A stretch of DNA of 64,000 bases from Thalassobius sp047123305 (GCF_047123305.1 NZ_CP138918.1:1736001-1800000); one strand, 5' to 3'. Positions 41,766 through 50,882 are shown, numbered from the stretch's first letter. A program made the numbers and translations. The notes: generated from the sequence alone by a model not told the origin.

Positions 41766-43406
41766 ATGGTGGATGTCATTGTCATCGGTGCAGGGCTGGC
41801 GGGTTTGGTTGCGGCGCATGAGGCGGCAACGCGGGGCCGCAAGGTGCTGCTGTTGGATCAGGAAGGCGAACAGAGCCTCGGCGGGCAGGCCTTTTGGTCT
41901 CTTGGCGGTCTCTTCATGGTCGACACGCCGGAACAGCGACGCATGGGCATCAAGGACAGCGCGGATCTGGCGCTGAACGATTGGATGGGCAGCGCTGGCT
42001 TTGATCGGCCTGAAGACGCCAATCCGCGCAGGGTGGCGGAGGCCTATCTGGAGTTCGCCGCTGGTGAGATGCGATCTTGGCTGGCCTCACTGGGGATGCG
42101 CTGGTTTCCCGTTGTGGGCTGGGCTGAACGGGGTGGGGCTTTGGCGGATGGCCATGGCAATTCGGTTCCGCGTTTTCACTTGACATGGGGCACCGGCCCC
42201 GGCGTGGTGGCGCCCTTCGAACGGCTGGTGCGCCAGCATGTGGCTGAGGGCAAGATCACCTTCGGGTTCCGTCATCGCGTCAGCGGTCTGATTGTCGAAA
42301 ATGGCACCTGCGTCGGGGTGCAGGGCGATGTCCTGTCGGAGGACAGCGCCGCGCGTGGCCGGTCCACCAATCGAGAGGTCGTCGGCAGTTTTGAGCATCG
42401 TGCGGCGGCAGTGATTGTGACCTCCGGCGGGATCGGCGGCAACCATGATCAGGTGCGGCAGAACTGGCCGGTCGACCGGCTGGGCCAGCCGCCACAGCGC
42501 ATGGTCGCGGGGGTGCCGGATTACGTTGACGGCAAAATGCAACAGATCGCCAAATCGGCGGGCGCCGGCGCAATCAACGAAGACCGTATGTGGCACTACA
42601 CCGAAGGTCTGGCAAACTGGGATCCGATCTGGCCCAACCACGGCATCCGGATCCTGCCCGGCCCGTCATCCCTGTGGTTTGACGCTCTGGGCCAGCGGAT
42701 GGAAGCCCCCTGCCTGCCGGGCTTTGACACGTTGGCGACGTTGAAGCGGATCCTGTCGACGGGGCATGAGCACAGCTGGTTCATCCTGACCCAGAAGATC
42801 ATCAAGAAAGAGTTCGCGCTCTCGGGCAGTGAGCAGAACCCCGATTTCACCTCGGGCAAATGGCTGGAGGTGATCAAATCCCGCATCCTCAATAAACAGG
42901 CCACCGCACCGGTGGAAGCCTTCAAGGAACATGGCGAAGACTTTGTTGTTGCCGATACGCTGGACGCTCTGGTGGCGGGCATGAACCAGATCACGCCAGA
43001 CGCACCTCTGGATCTGGCCGCGATCAAGGCACAGGTTGAGGCGCGGGATGTGCAGCTGGACAATCCCTTTGCCAAAGACGCGCAGGTTATCGCGATCCGG
43101 CAGGCACGGCAGTATCGCGGTGACAAGCTGGTGCGGACCGCCAAGCCGCATCGTATTCTGGATCCGGAGGCTGGCCCCCTGATCGCGGTGCGGCTGAATA
43201 TCCTGACACGCAAATCATTGGGCGGCCTGCACACGGATGAGCAGGCACGGGTACTGCGGCCGGATGGTTCGGTGTTTGACGGGCTGTTTGCTGCGGGGGA
43301 GGTCGCAGGGTTCGGCGGGGGGGGCTATCACGGCTATAACGCGCTGGAGGGCACCTTCCTCGGTGGGTGCATCTTCTCAGGCCGGGCGGCGGGGCGGGCG
43401 GTTTAA
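41766..43406 (+). CDS. FAD-binding dehydrogenase (KstD/fumarate-reductase flavoprotein-like)
   Basis: 546 residues. The FAD motif VIGAGLAGLVAAHEA begins at residue 6, and the C terminus LFAAGEVAGFGGGGYHGYNALEGTFLGGCIFSGRAAG closes the FAD fold. The inserted substrate domain resembles 3-ketosteroid dehydrogenase/fumarate reductase-type flavoproteins, but specific catalytic residues cannot be assigned. The substrate is unknown. It is followed after 38 bases by a small Cys-motif membrane protein and then a DUF1989 protein on the same strand. Confidence 0.8.
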   Translation: MVDVIVIGAGLAGLVAAHEAATRGRKVLLLDQEGEQSLGGQAFWSLGGLFMVDTPEQRRMGIKDSADLALNDWMGSAGFDRPEDANPRRVAEAYLEFAAGEMRSWLASLGMRWFPVVGWAERGGALADGHGNSVPRFHLTWGTGPGVVAPFERLVRQHVAEGKITFGFRHRVSGLIVENGTCVGVQGDVLSEDSAARGRSTNREVVGSFEHRAAAVIVTSGGIGGNHDQVRQNWPVDRLGQPPQRMVAGVPDYVDGKMQQIAKSAGAGAINEDRMWHYTEGLANWDPIWPNHGIRILPGPSSLWFDALGQRMEAPCLPGFDTLATLKRILSTGHEHSWFILTQKIIKKEFALSGSEQNPDFTSGKWLEVIKSRILNKQATAPVEAFKEHGEDFVVADTLDALVAGMNQITPDAPLDLAAIKAQVEARDVQLDNPFAKDAQVIAIRQARQYRGDKLVRTAKPHRILDPEAGPLIAVRLNILTRKSLGGLHTDEQARVLRPDGSVFDGLFAAGEVAGFGGGGYHGYNALEGTFLGGCIFSGRAAGRAV

Positions 43407-43444
43407 CGCTTCCCCTAGGCGTAGGGCTCTGGCAAGGAAGCATC

Positions 43445-43657
43445 ATGCATATTGTTATCGGCCTTTTGATCTCTTTCCTTCTGGTGATGCTTCTCAGCAA
43501 TCGCAAAACCCGTCAGTGCAAATGGCGGGCGGAGCGGTCACGGGATCAAAACGGGATGCGCTTCTACCACTGCATGGTCTGTGGCGAGATCTGCTTTACA
43601 ATTGATGGCAAGCCGCCAAAGATCTGCCAGACCGAGGTGCCGCCCCCAACGCTGTGA
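43445..43657 (+). CDS. Small membrane protein with zinc-ribbon-like cysteines, 70 residues
   Basis: From ATG 43445, with AAGGAAG upstream. One N-terminal helix (MHIVIGLLISFLLVMLLS) and then a short cytoplasmic tail with YHCMVCGEICFT and KICQ. The C-x2-C-x3-C plus later C pattern could bind a metal. It ends 23 bases before the DUF1989 gene. I know no function for it. Small single-helix proteins with such ribbons can act as adaptors, which is inference. Confidence 0.65.
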   Translation: MHIVIGLLISFLLVMLLSNRKTRQCKWRAERSRDQNGMRFYHCMVCGEICFTIDGKPPKICQTEVPPPTL

Positions 43658-43680
43658 GCACCTTGCAGAAGGAGACCCAT

Positions 43681-44535
43681 ATGACCGATCAACCCAATGC
43701 GCCCGCCGATGCCGAGGCCCGGCGCGCCGTAAAACCGGTGATCTGCTATCCCAATGACACGCTGCCTGCGCCTGACTGGGCGCTTTACAGGGCGGCGCGC
43801 GCGGATGCTGTGAAGGTGGATGAGGTCACGGTACCACCACGGGACGGGGCCAGTTTCACGGTGAAGGCCGGACAATTTTTCCGCATTTCCTCCGTCGAAG
43901 GGCCGCAGGTGGGGGATCTGAACCTTTTCAATGCCAATGACCTGAGTGAAAGATTCTATTCCGGCAAGACCCGCGCGCTGCATGGCACCCATATCACCAC
44001 CGGCGAACGCATGTGGTCCTGTCACCCCTATCTGCGCCCGATGGCGACCGTGACCACGGACACGCTGGGCTGGTATGGGATCGATGAATTTGGCGGCTCG
44101 GTTCATGATGTGATCGGCACGCGCTGTGATCCCTATACCAACAACTTGTTGAGCGGTGGGCAATATCACCATTGCTGCCATTCCAATCTGACCCGTGCGC
44201 TGGCCGATCACGAAGGCATCGCGCTGCTTGAAGCCGAGCCACAGGTGCATGATGTGCTGAACGTTTTCATGTGCACCGGCTTCACCCGCGACACTGGCCA
44301 GTATTTCATGAAGGCCAGCCCGGTGCGTCCGGGGGATTATCTGGAGATGTTTGCCGAGATTGACCTCTTGGGTGTGCTGTCGGCCTGCCCGGGTGGGGAT
44401 TGCTCGTCTGAACATTCTTCGGATGAGGCCGCCTGCTACCCGCTGCTGGTCGAGGTCTTTGCCCCTTCCGAAGGCGCATTGGACGGTTGGGACAGCCCAC
44501 CCGTCAACGGCTACGATCGGAGCCACGGGCGGTAA
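43681..44535 (+). CDS. DUF1989 family (urea carboxylase-associated type) protein
   Basis: 284 residues from ATG 43681, with AAGGAG 8 bases upstream; the GTG 27 bases before lacks a site. The DUF1989 core is FTVKAGQFFRISSVEGPQVGDLNLFNANDLSERFYSGKTRALHG, plus CDPYTNNLLSGGQYHHCCHSNLTRAL, with potential metal-binding Cys and His. Relatives are named urea carboxylase-associated proteins from gene neighbourhoods. No urea or guanidine gene is beside it here, so the role is open. Confidence 0.8.
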   Translation: MTDQPNAPADAEARRAVKPVICYPNDTLPAPDWALYRAARADAVKVDEVTVPPRDGASFTVKAGQFFRISSVEGPQVGDLNLFNANDLSERFYSGKTRALHGTHITTGERMWSCHPYLRPMATVTTDTLGWYGIDEFGGSVHDVIGTRCDPYTNNLLSGGQYHHCCHSNLTRALADHEGIALLEAEPQVHDVLNVFMCTGFTRDTGQYFMKASPVRPGDYLEMFAEIDLLGVLSACPGGDCSSEHSSDEAACYPLLVEVFAPSEGALDGWDSPPVNGYDRSHGR

Positions 44536-44553
44536 CTTGGGGCGCGGGGAGGA

Positions 44554-44599
44554 GCGGGGCGCTGCCCCGCACCCCGGAGTATTTTAAGAACGTTGAAAG
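44554..44599 (+). repeat. Dispersed intergenic repeat, copy C
   Basis: Hairpin GCGGGGC/GCCCCGC (44554-44570) followed by CCGGAGTATTTTAAGAACG and TTGAAAG (44574-44599), between two convergent genes. The unit resembles the GAGTATTT...TTGAAAG half of the element at 3903-3931. Confidence 0.6.
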
Positions 44600-44603
44600 A
44601 CGA

Positions 44604-45929
44604 TCAGCTCTGGTGGATGAAGTGCAGCCTGTCAAAGCTGGCGCGCCAGGCGGCAACCTCAGGGGCGAGGGCCTCAGGCGTTTGGCTGTTCAGCGCTTTG
44701 CTGATGAGGCTGGCAAGCCGTGGCATGTCGGCAGGTGTCATGCCCCAGCGGACCAGTTCCGGTGCGCCAAGACGCAACCCGTTCAGGTCGCCGGCCACCT
44801 CTGCAATTGGCAGGCCGATGCCACAGGTCAGAAACCCCGCTTTGCGCAGATGTTTGGAGGCGGCTTGCCCGCCCCCCAGCGGTTCGGCCTCTAGGGCAAA
44901 CTGATGTGACAGCGTGGGGCCTTGTGATGTTGTGAAAGGTTTCAGGCCCTCAGTTTCCAGAGCCTCGGCCAAAGCCTGCGCCGTGTCGATCATGGCCTGC
45001 GCATAGGCCTGCCCGTGGTCGCGCCAGTCCAGCATGGAAACCGCCAGCGCCGCGGATTTGGCGGCGTCAAAGTTGGCGGTCATGCCGGGGAAGGCGATGG
45101 CATCCAGCCGCGCGGCAATCTCGGCCTCGTTGGTCACGATCAGCCCGGAAGGTGGCCCGCCGAGGGACTTATAGGTGCTCATCGTCATCAGGTGCGCGCC
45201 CTCGGCCAGCGGGTTGGGCCAGGCCTTCCCAGCGATCATGCCGCATTGATGGGCGGCGTCAAACAGCACTTTGGCACCAACTTGATCGGCGATGGCGCGG
45301 ATCTGGGCCACGGGGTGTGGGGTCAGGTTCAGACTGCCGCCGATGGTGATCAGCTTGGGGCGCAGGTCCTGCGCCATCGTGGCGAGCCCCTGCAGATCCA
45401 CGGTGTAACCGTCTGCCGCTACAGGGATTATCTGGCTGTTCAGACCATAGAGACCGGCGCAGCCCGCCCCGTGGTGGGTGACATGGCCGCCAATGGCCGC
45501 CGGTGGCGTCAACACGGTGTCGCCCGGCTGGCAGAGGGCCATAAAGGCGTAGAGGTTGGCGATGGCGCCGGATGGCACGCGGATCTCGGCGAATTTGGCT
45601 TGAAACACTTCGGCAGCGAGTTCGGCGGCGATGACCTCGATCTCTTCGATGGCTTCGAGGCCCATTTCGTATTTGTCGCCGGGATAGCCCAGCGAAGGCC
45701 TTGTGCCGAGGCCGGAGGCCAGCAGCGCCTCGGCCCGTGGGTTCATCACGTTGGTGGCCGGGTTCAGGTTGAAGCAGTCGCTTTCGTGGATCTGTTTGTT
45801 TGTTGCAGCAAGGCTGTCGATCCGCGCCGCCAGTGCAGCGCTGCCCGTCTTGGCGGTTTCTGCGGCGATCCGGTGGGCAAGGGTTTCGCTGGTGTCGGGC
45901 ACCCAGGGGCGCGGGGCGAGGTGGGGCAT
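44604..45929 (-). CDS. Serine hydroxymethyltransferase-like PLP enzyme
   Basis: 441 residues of fold-type I PLP enzymes related to GlyA. The Asp-x2-His pair is in FDAAHQ (Asp224, His227) and the PLP lysine in TMSTYKSLGGPPSG (Lys254). The N terminus has the SHMT-like NLNPATNVMNPRAEALLASG and YPGDKYEMG. The usual TTTTHKTLRGPRGG motif is changed to MSTYKSLGGPPSG. It may therefore act on another beta-hydroxy amino acid, for example 2-methylserine, rather than serving as housekeeping GlyA. A LysR gene diverges from it, with 118 bases between starts. Confidence 0.78.
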   Translation of the reverse strand: MPHLAPRPWVPDTSETLAHRIAAETAKTGSAALAARIDSLAATNKQIHESDCFNLNPATNVMNPRAEALLASGLGTRPSLGYPGDKYEMGLEAIEEIEVIAAELAAEVFQAKFAEIRVPSGAIANLYAFMALCQPGDTVLTPPAAIGGHVTHHGAGCAGLYGLNSQIIPVAADGYTVDLQGLATMAQDLRPKLITIGGSLNLTPHPVAQIRAIADQVGAKVLFDAAHQCGMIAGKAWPNPLAEGAHLMTMSTYKSLGGPPSGLIVTNEAEIAARLDAIAFPGMTANFDAAKSAALAVSMLDWRDHGQAYAQAMIDTAQALAEALETEGLKPFTTSQGPTLSHQFALEAEPLGGGQAASKHLRKAGFLTCGIGLPIAEVAGDLNGLRLGAPELVRWGMTPADMPRLASLISKALNSQTPEALAPEVAAWRASFDRLHFIHQS

Positions 45930-46047
45930 TGGTTGGCCTTTCCAATATCAGAGGGCGTTCGAGTTGATCTCAGAAAACGCGATCTTGCCTGTTGGACGCA
46001 AATCAGATTTGCTTGTCTCTAGGCGTAGAAAATCTAAGGCTATTATC

Positions 46048-46917
46048 ATGAGTGTCCGTCCCCCGCGTCCCATTGGCCCCCCCTTGAACGCACTGCGTGC
46101 CTTTGAGGCAGCGGCGCGGCTCGGCGGTTTTGCCCGTGCGGCAGAAGAGCTGTGTGTGACCCCCGGCGCAGTAGCGCAGCAGATCAAGCAGCTGGAGGAT
46201 TGGGCCGGTGCAGAGCTGTTTGAACGACGCAAGCAGGGGGTGGTGTTGAACACCACCGGACGGCAGATATTGCCATTGGCGGAGCGTGCCTTTGATCAGG
46301 TGGCGGAATTGGTACAGGGGTTGCGGGTGGCGGCCAGTCCGAACCGCATTCATATTGCCGCGCTGCCAGCGGTGGCGCAGATGTGGCTGTCGCCGCGCCT
46401 GCCCGTTCTGCGGCAGAAGATGCCACAGCTGGAGATTTCGGTGACCGCGATGGAAGAGCCGCCCAATCTGGATCGCGACCCCTATGACCTGAGCATTTTC
46501 TACATGGCCGACGAGGGCGGCCGCCATACGCGACTGATTGCCAAGGATGTCATTCAACCAGTCTGTGCGCCGCATCTGGCGGCGCAGTTGCGGCAGGTGG
46601 GCGATTTGCCGGGCGCGCAGTGTCTGGTGGACAGCACCTGGGCCAGTGATTGGGAGATCTGGCTCAAAGCCGTGGGGCAGGACGCGTTGCAGCTGCGCGG
46701 GCCAAGCTATTCGCTTTACTCTCTTGCGGTGCAGGAGGCGGTGAATGGTGCGGGGGTGTTAATGGGCCGTGAGGCCCTGATCCAACCGCTGCTGAAAGCG
46801 GGGCGGTTGGTGGCACCGTTCAAGGCACCGGTCGCAACCGGGCACAATCTGGTTGCGATGATGCGCCAGCCGGTGCGGGACCCGCTGGCGCAATTTGTCG
46901 AGGCTTTGCTGGCTTAG
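46048..46917 (+). CDS. LysR family transcriptional regulator (GcvA-like)
   Basis: 289 residues from ATG 46048; in-frame codons upstream are not family-like. Helix-turn-helix LNALRAFEAAARLGGFARAAEELCVTPGAVAQQIKQLE (about 14-51), then an effector domain. It looks like the GcvA subgroup that controls glycine/serine metabolism and other amino-acid genes. Divergent from the SHMT-like gene, it is probably its regulator. Its stop overlaps the deoD stop by 4 bases on opposite strands. Confidence 0.85.
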   Translation: MSVRPPRPIGPPLNALRAFEAAARLGGFARAAEELCVTPGAVAQQIKQLEDWAGAELFERRKQGVVLNTTGRQILPLAERAFDQVAELVQGLRVAASPNRIHIAALPAVAQMWLSPRLPVLRQKMPQLEISVTAMEEPPNLDRDPYDLSIFYMADEGGRHTRLIAKDVIQPVCAPHLAAQLRQVGDLPGAQCLVDSTWASDWEIWLKAVGQDALQLRGPSYSLYSLAVQEAVNGAGVLMGREALIQPLLKAGRLVAPFKAPVATGHNLVAMMRQPVRDPLAQFVEALLA

Positions 46918-47618
46918 GCGAAGGCCGCTTCCAGCGCGATTTCCACCATATCGCCAAAGGTCTTTTCGCGGTCTTCCGACGGCAGCGCCTCACCGGTCTG
47001 CAGGTGGTCCGAAACGGTCAGAACCGCAAGGGTGCGCACGTCATGGCGGGCCCCGAGGTTATAGAGCTCGGCCGCTTCCATCTCGACGCCCAGAATACCG
47101 TGGCGGGTCATCTGCTCGTTGAGGTCTGGGCGTTCGTCATAGAACACGTCGGAGGAATAGATGCCGCCCACATGGGTGTCGACGCCTTTGCCTTCGGCGG
47201 CGGCGACTGCGGCACGCAGCAGCGACCAATCGGCACAGGGGGCAAAGTTCATTTCTTTGAAGATGCCACGGGACGGGGTCGACAGCGTGGTGGCGGTCAT
47301 TGCCACAATCACGTCACGGATCTTCACCTTCTCCTGCATGCCTCCGCAGGATCCGATGCGGATCAAGGTTTTGGCGCCATAATCGCGGATCAGCTCGTTG
47401 GCGTAGATCGACAGCGAGGGCATGCCCATGCCGGACCCCTGAATGGAGACCCGGTTGCCCTTGTAGGTGCCGGTGAAACCCAGCATTCCACGGACTTCGT
47501 TCACCAGAACAGCATCCTCCAGGAAGTTCTCCGCAGCCCATTTGGCGCGGTAGGGGTCGCCCGGCATCAGCACGGTTTCTGCGATTTCACCGGGTTTTGC
47601 TCCGATATGTACGGTCAT
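46914..47618 (-). CDS. deoD: Purine-nucleoside phosphorylase DeoD
   Basis: 234 residues, close in layout to E. coli DeoD. VLMPGDPYRAKWAAENFLEDA, NEVRGMLGFTGTYKGNRVSIQGSGMGMPS, IRIGSCGGMQ and VEMEAAELYNLGA are the phosphate- and nucleoside-site segments. It splits purine (deoxy)nucleosides to base and sugar phosphate. The Asp of the active site lies in TVSDHLQTGE. A GNAT gene begins upstream on the same strand, with a gap of 8 bases. Confidence 0.95.
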   Translation of the reverse strand: MTVHIGAKPGEIAETVLMPGDPYRAKWAAENFLEDAVLVNEVRGMLGFTGTYKGNRVSIQGSGMGMPSLSIYANELIRDYGAKTLIRIGSCGGMQEKVKIRDVIVAMTATTLSTPSRGIFKEMNFAPCADWSLLRAAVAAAEGKGVDTHVGGIYSSDVFYDERPDLNEQMTRHGILGVEMEAAELYNLGARHDVRTLAVLTVSDHLQTGEALPSEDREKTFGDMVEIALEAAFA

Positions 47619-47626
47619 GTCAGCTC

Positions 47627-48067
47627 CTATCGGCTGTATTTGATAAAGGGCGTCAGCCGCGCTACGCGGTCGTAGAGCTGGCGCGCCGTTGCGTTAAATT
47701 CCTGCGTCATCCAGTAGACATTTGGGGTGCCGTTTTCATCAGCGACCTTATAGACGGCCTCGATCAAGGCGCGTCCAATGCCTTTGCCACGCACCGCTGG
47801 ATCCGCGTAAAGATCCTGCAGGTAACAGGTGTCTTCCAACTGCCAGTTATGGGCGTGATAGATGTAATGTACGAGGCCCACGGGAATGCCGTCCAGCGTG
47901 GCGATCATGCCATTTTGCTGTGGGCGACCCGGATCAATCAGCCGTTCAAAGGTTTTTTGGTAAACCTCTTCCGGCACCGAGCTTTCGTAAAACTCGATGT
48001 AAGCGGCCCAAAGGCGGCGCCAGTCCGCTTCGTCGTCAGCGCGCAAAGGGCGAATGTCCAGTCCCAT
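47627..48067 (-). CDS. GNAT family N-acetyltransferase
   Basis: 146 residues from ATG 48067, with GGAG 9 bases upstream. The acetyl-CoA motif A is LQDLYADPAVRGKGIGRALIEAV (about 87-109), with the R/Q-x-x-G-x-G/A loop RGKGIG. The substrate is unknown. It is on the same strand as deoD, 8 bases apart, so probably co-transcribed. Words CTGCATGCAG (48080-48089) lie just upstream of its start. Confidence 0.85.
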   Translation of the reverse strand: MGLDIRPLRADDEADWRRLWAAYIEFYESSVPEEVYQKTFERLIDPGRPQQNGMIATLDGIPVGLVHYIYHAHNWQLEDTCYLQDLYADPAVRGKGIGRALIEAVYKVADENGTPNVYWMTQEFNATARQLYDRVARLTPFIKYSR

Positions 48068-48148
48068 ATGGTGAGTCTCCTGCATGCAGATCGAGCCACA
48101 ATGCAGAAGTGGTCTGGGGTTGGCAACCAGATCGCTCGGACGGGTGAA

Positions 48149-48427
48149 TCAGTGCAGGATGCGGAATTCGTCCGGCATTTCTTCCAGATCGATCTCTTCG
48201 GTCTCAACATGTTGGACCACCGCAGCAGCGGGGCCTTCCCACAACTCGTCCAGCATCATCTGCACCGCGCGGGCTTCGCCTTCGAACACGGCACGGACCG
48301 AGCCAAAGGGTTCGTTGATCACATAGCCTTGCAACGCATGGCGGGTTGCGCGGGCGCGGGTCCAGTTGCGAAAGGCGACACCCTGCACCTTGCCGGTGAT
48401 GCGGGCTTTGACAGCGGTTTGGGCCAT
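48149..48427 (-). CDS. acyP: Acylphosphatase
   Basis: 92 residues, the family size. The phosphate loop KVQGVAFRNWTRARA holds the catalytic arginine (Arg20), and GYVINEPFGSVRAVFEGE carries the catalytic asparagine (Asn38). It hydrolyses acyl phosphates such as acetyl phosphate and 1,3-bisphosphoglycerate. It is 81 bases upstream of the GNAT gene on the same strand. Confidence 0.92.
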   Translation of the reverse strand: MAQTAVKARITGKVQGVAFRNWTRARATRHALQGYVINEPFGSVRAVFEGEARAVQMMLDELWEGPAAAVVQHVETEEIDLEEMPDEFRILH

Positions 48428-48482
48428 ATCCGTTCCTCCCCAGAGAGGAGCAGGGTATCACAGCCTGTGAGTCGTCCAAACC

Positions 48483-48638
48483 TCAGGTGAACAGAAGCTG
48501 GTAGAGCCAGAACCAGAAAAACAGGCAGGCGGGAATGGCCAGTGCCAGAAAGGCGCCCTTCAGCACAGGCATGCCCGTGCGCACACGTGCAACAACCAGC
48601 GCAATCGCCAGAATATTCAATGCGATATAGTAAATCAC
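48483..48638 (-). CDS. Small membrane protein, 51 residues, unknown function
   Basis: Start GTG 48638, chosen because GAGAGGG precedes it by a normal distance; a longer in-frame reading upstream is not membrane-like. Two hydrophobic segments: VIYYIALNILAIALVVARV (1-19) and GAFLALAIPACLFFWFWLYQL (about 28-48). No family is recognised. It lies 55 bases upstream of the acylphosphatase gene on the same strand. Confidence 0.6.
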   Translation of the reverse strand: MIYYIALNILAIALVVARVRTGMPVLKGAFLALAIPACLFFWFWLYQLLFT

Positions 48639-48793
48639 GTTACCCTCTCCCCTGCGTAAAATATTACGAGAGGCGGGGGAAGGGACACAATGCAAAAGTA
48701 TAGGTGTTCCAAATTTCTTGATGCATCTCAGGGTTTTGACACGTTCTGGGGAAGTGGTCGTCAGTCTTTTCTCTTGAAGGTTGGATAAACGAT

Positions 48794-48820
48794 AAAAGGC
48801 GCGGGAGAGCCGCGCCTTTT
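48794..48820. terminator. Intrinsic terminator of ecm
   Basis: Perfect 11-bp stem AAAAGGCGCGG (48794-48804) / CCGCGCCTTTT (48810-48820), 25 bases beyond the ecm stop, with T/A runs on both sides. Confidence 0.88.
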
Positions 48821-48845
48821 GATGGAATGCCGGGTGAGGGGCAGT

Positions 48846-50825
48846 TTACTCCGCCGCAACTGCCTGCGGTTCCACCAGTTGCACAACGTCGCGCATGATG
48901 GCGTTCAGCTCAAAATCTTTGGGGGTGTAGACCTTGGCCACCCCCATTTCCAGCAGACGGGCGGCGTCCGCATCAGGGATGATGCCGCCGACAATCACGG
49001 GAATATGGCTGAGGCCCGCCGCCCGCATGCGTGCCAGCAGATCCTCGACCAGCGGCATGTGAGAGCCAGACAAGATCGACAGCCCCACCACATGGGCCTG
49101 TTTTTCCTGTGCCGCCGAAACCAGTTCCTCTGGCGTTAGGCGGATGCCTTCGTAGTCAATATCCATACCGCAGTCGCGGGCGCGGAAGGCGATCTGCTCA
49201 GCTCCGTTGGAATGCCCATCCAGACCCGGCTTGCCGACAAGGAACTTCAACCGGCGGCCCAGTTTGTCGCTGACCATATCCACCGCCTCGCGGATGTCTT
49301 CCAGACCTTCGGTTTTGTTGCTCACGGATTTCGACACACCAGTGGGGCCACGGTATTCGCCGTGCACCTTGCGCATCTGGGCGGCCCATTCGCCGGTGGT
49401 TACACCGGCCTTTGCTGCGGCGATGGAGGCGGGCATGATGTTGTCCCCGGCTTCCGCTGCGGCCCGCAGGGCGGCCAGCGCTTTGGCAACGGCATCTTGA
49501 TCGCGGTCTGCCTTCCATTCGGTTAGACGGGAAACCTGTTCGGCCTCCACCGCCGGATCGACCACCATGATGCCGCCATCGCCGGTCATCAGCGGGCTGT
49601 CTTCGCCCTGGGTCCATTTGTTCACGCCAACCACAACGGTTTCGTTGCGTTCGATGCGGTTCAGGCGTTCTGCATTGCTGTCGACGAGACGCGATTTCAT
49701 ATAATCGATCGAGGCAACGGCCCCGCCCATGCTGTCGAGGTTCGACAGCTCTGCCCGCGCGCCGTCTTTCAGTGCTTCGACCTTGCGGTCCACGGCGGGG
49801 TTGCCGTCAAACAGATCCTCATATTCCAACAGGTCGGTTTCATAGGCCATGATTTGCTGCATCCGCAGCGACCACTGCTGGTCCCAGGGACGTGGCAGGC
49901 CAAGCGCCTCATTCCAGGCGGGCAGCTGCACCGCACGGGCGCGGGCCTTTTTCGACAGGGTCACTGCCAGCATCTCAATCAGGATCCGGTAGACGTTGTT
50001 TTCCGGCTGCTGTTCGGTCAGGCCAAGCGAGTTCACCTGAACCCCATAGCGGAAGCGGCGGAATTTGGGGTTTTCGACGCCATAACGCTGCTGGCAGATT
50101 TCATCCCAGAGGTCGACGAAGGCGCGCATTTTGCACATCTCGGTCACAAACCGGATACCCGCGTTCACAAAGAAGCTGATGCGGCCGACCATCGCCGGGA
50201 AATGCTCGGCCGGGACGCGCGGGCGTAATTCGTCCAGCACCGCCTGTGCGGTGGCGAGGGCGAAGGCCAGTTCCTGTTCGGGCGTCGCACCGGCCTCTTG
50301 CAGATGGTAGGAACAGACGTTCATCGGGTTCCACTTGGGCACGTTGGAATAGCAGTATTCTGCCACATCCGCGATCATCTTCAGGCTGGGCTTGGGCGGG
50401 CAGATATAGGTGCCACGGCTGAGGTATTCCTTGATCAGATCGTTCTGAACCGTGCCCTGCAGCTTGCTGGTGTCGGCGCCCTGTTCCTCAGCCACCGCGA
50501 TGTAAAGCGACAAGAGCCACGGCGCGGTGGCGTTGATCGTCATCGAGGTGTTCATCTGTTCCAGCGGGATCTCATCAAACAGGGTCCGCATGTCCCCCAG
50601 ATGGCAGACCGGTACGCCCACTTTGCCCACTTCGCCGCGCGCCAGAATGTGGTCGCTGTCGTAGCCGGTCTGGGTCGGCAGATCGAAGGCCACCGACAGG
50701 CCGGTCTGGCCCTTGGACAGGTTAGAGCGATAAAGCGCGTTGGACGCCTTGGCGGTGGAATGGCCAGCGTAGGTGCGGAACAGCCAGGGGCGGTCTTTTT
50801 GGCGCTCTTGGGTGGTCTCGGTCAT
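48846..50825 (-). CDS. ecm: Ethylmalonyl-CoA mutase
   Basis: 659 residues from ATG 50825, with GGAGGAGAGG upstream. The mutase barrel shows RPWLFRTYAGHSTAKASNALYR, GLSVAFDLPTQTGYDSD and VCSYHLQEAGAT. The cobalamin domain (about 535-650) has GKPGLDGHSNG (the His ligand), SILSGSH and VGGIIPDADA. The N-terminal and EDLFDGNPAVDRKVE segments match ethylmalonyl-CoA mutase rather than methylmalonyl-CoA mutase. It converts ethylmalonyl-CoA to methylsuccinyl-CoA. Closeness to ccr supports the call. Confidence 0.92.
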   Translation of the reverse strand: MTETTQERQKDRPWLFRTYAGHSTAKASNALYRSNLSKGQTGLSVAFDLPTQTGYDSDHILARGEVGKVGVPVCHLGDMRTLFDEIPLEQMNTSMTINATAPWLLSLYIAVAEEQGADTSKLQGTVQNDLIKEYLSRGTYICPPKPSLKMIADVAEYCYSNVPKWNPMNVCSYHLQEAGATPEQELAFALATAQAVLDELRPRVPAEHFPAMVGRISFFVNAGIRFVTEMCKMRAFVDLWDEICQQRYGVENPKFRRFRYGVQVNSLGLTEQQPENNVYRILIEMLAVTLSKKARARAVQLPAWNEALGLPRPWDQQWSLRMQQIMAYETDLLEYEDLFDGNPAVDRKVEALKDGARAELSNLDSMGGAVASIDYMKSRLVDSNAERLNRIERNETVVVGVNKWTQGEDSPLMTGDGGIMVVDPAVEAEQVSRLTEWKADRDQDAVAKALAALRAAAEAGDNIMPASIAAAKAGVTTGEWAAQMRKVHGEYRGPTGVSKSVSNKTEGLEDIREAVDMVSDKLGRRLKFLVGKPGLDGHSNGAEQIAFRARDCGMDIDYEGIRLTPEELVSAAQEKQAHVVGLSILSGSHMPLVEDLLARMRAAGLSHIPVIVGGIIPDADAARLLEMGVAKVYTPKDFELNAIMRDVVQLVEPQAVAAE

Positions 50826-50882
50826 GGCGGCCTCTCCTCCAAATCGGGTGAATCGGTTCGGTAACAATATTTCGCTGCGATA

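Noticed and set aside
46914..46917. Overlapping stop codons of the LysR gene and deoD
   Set aside because: A simple tight convergent arrangement; both proteins are full length, so nothing further is implied.
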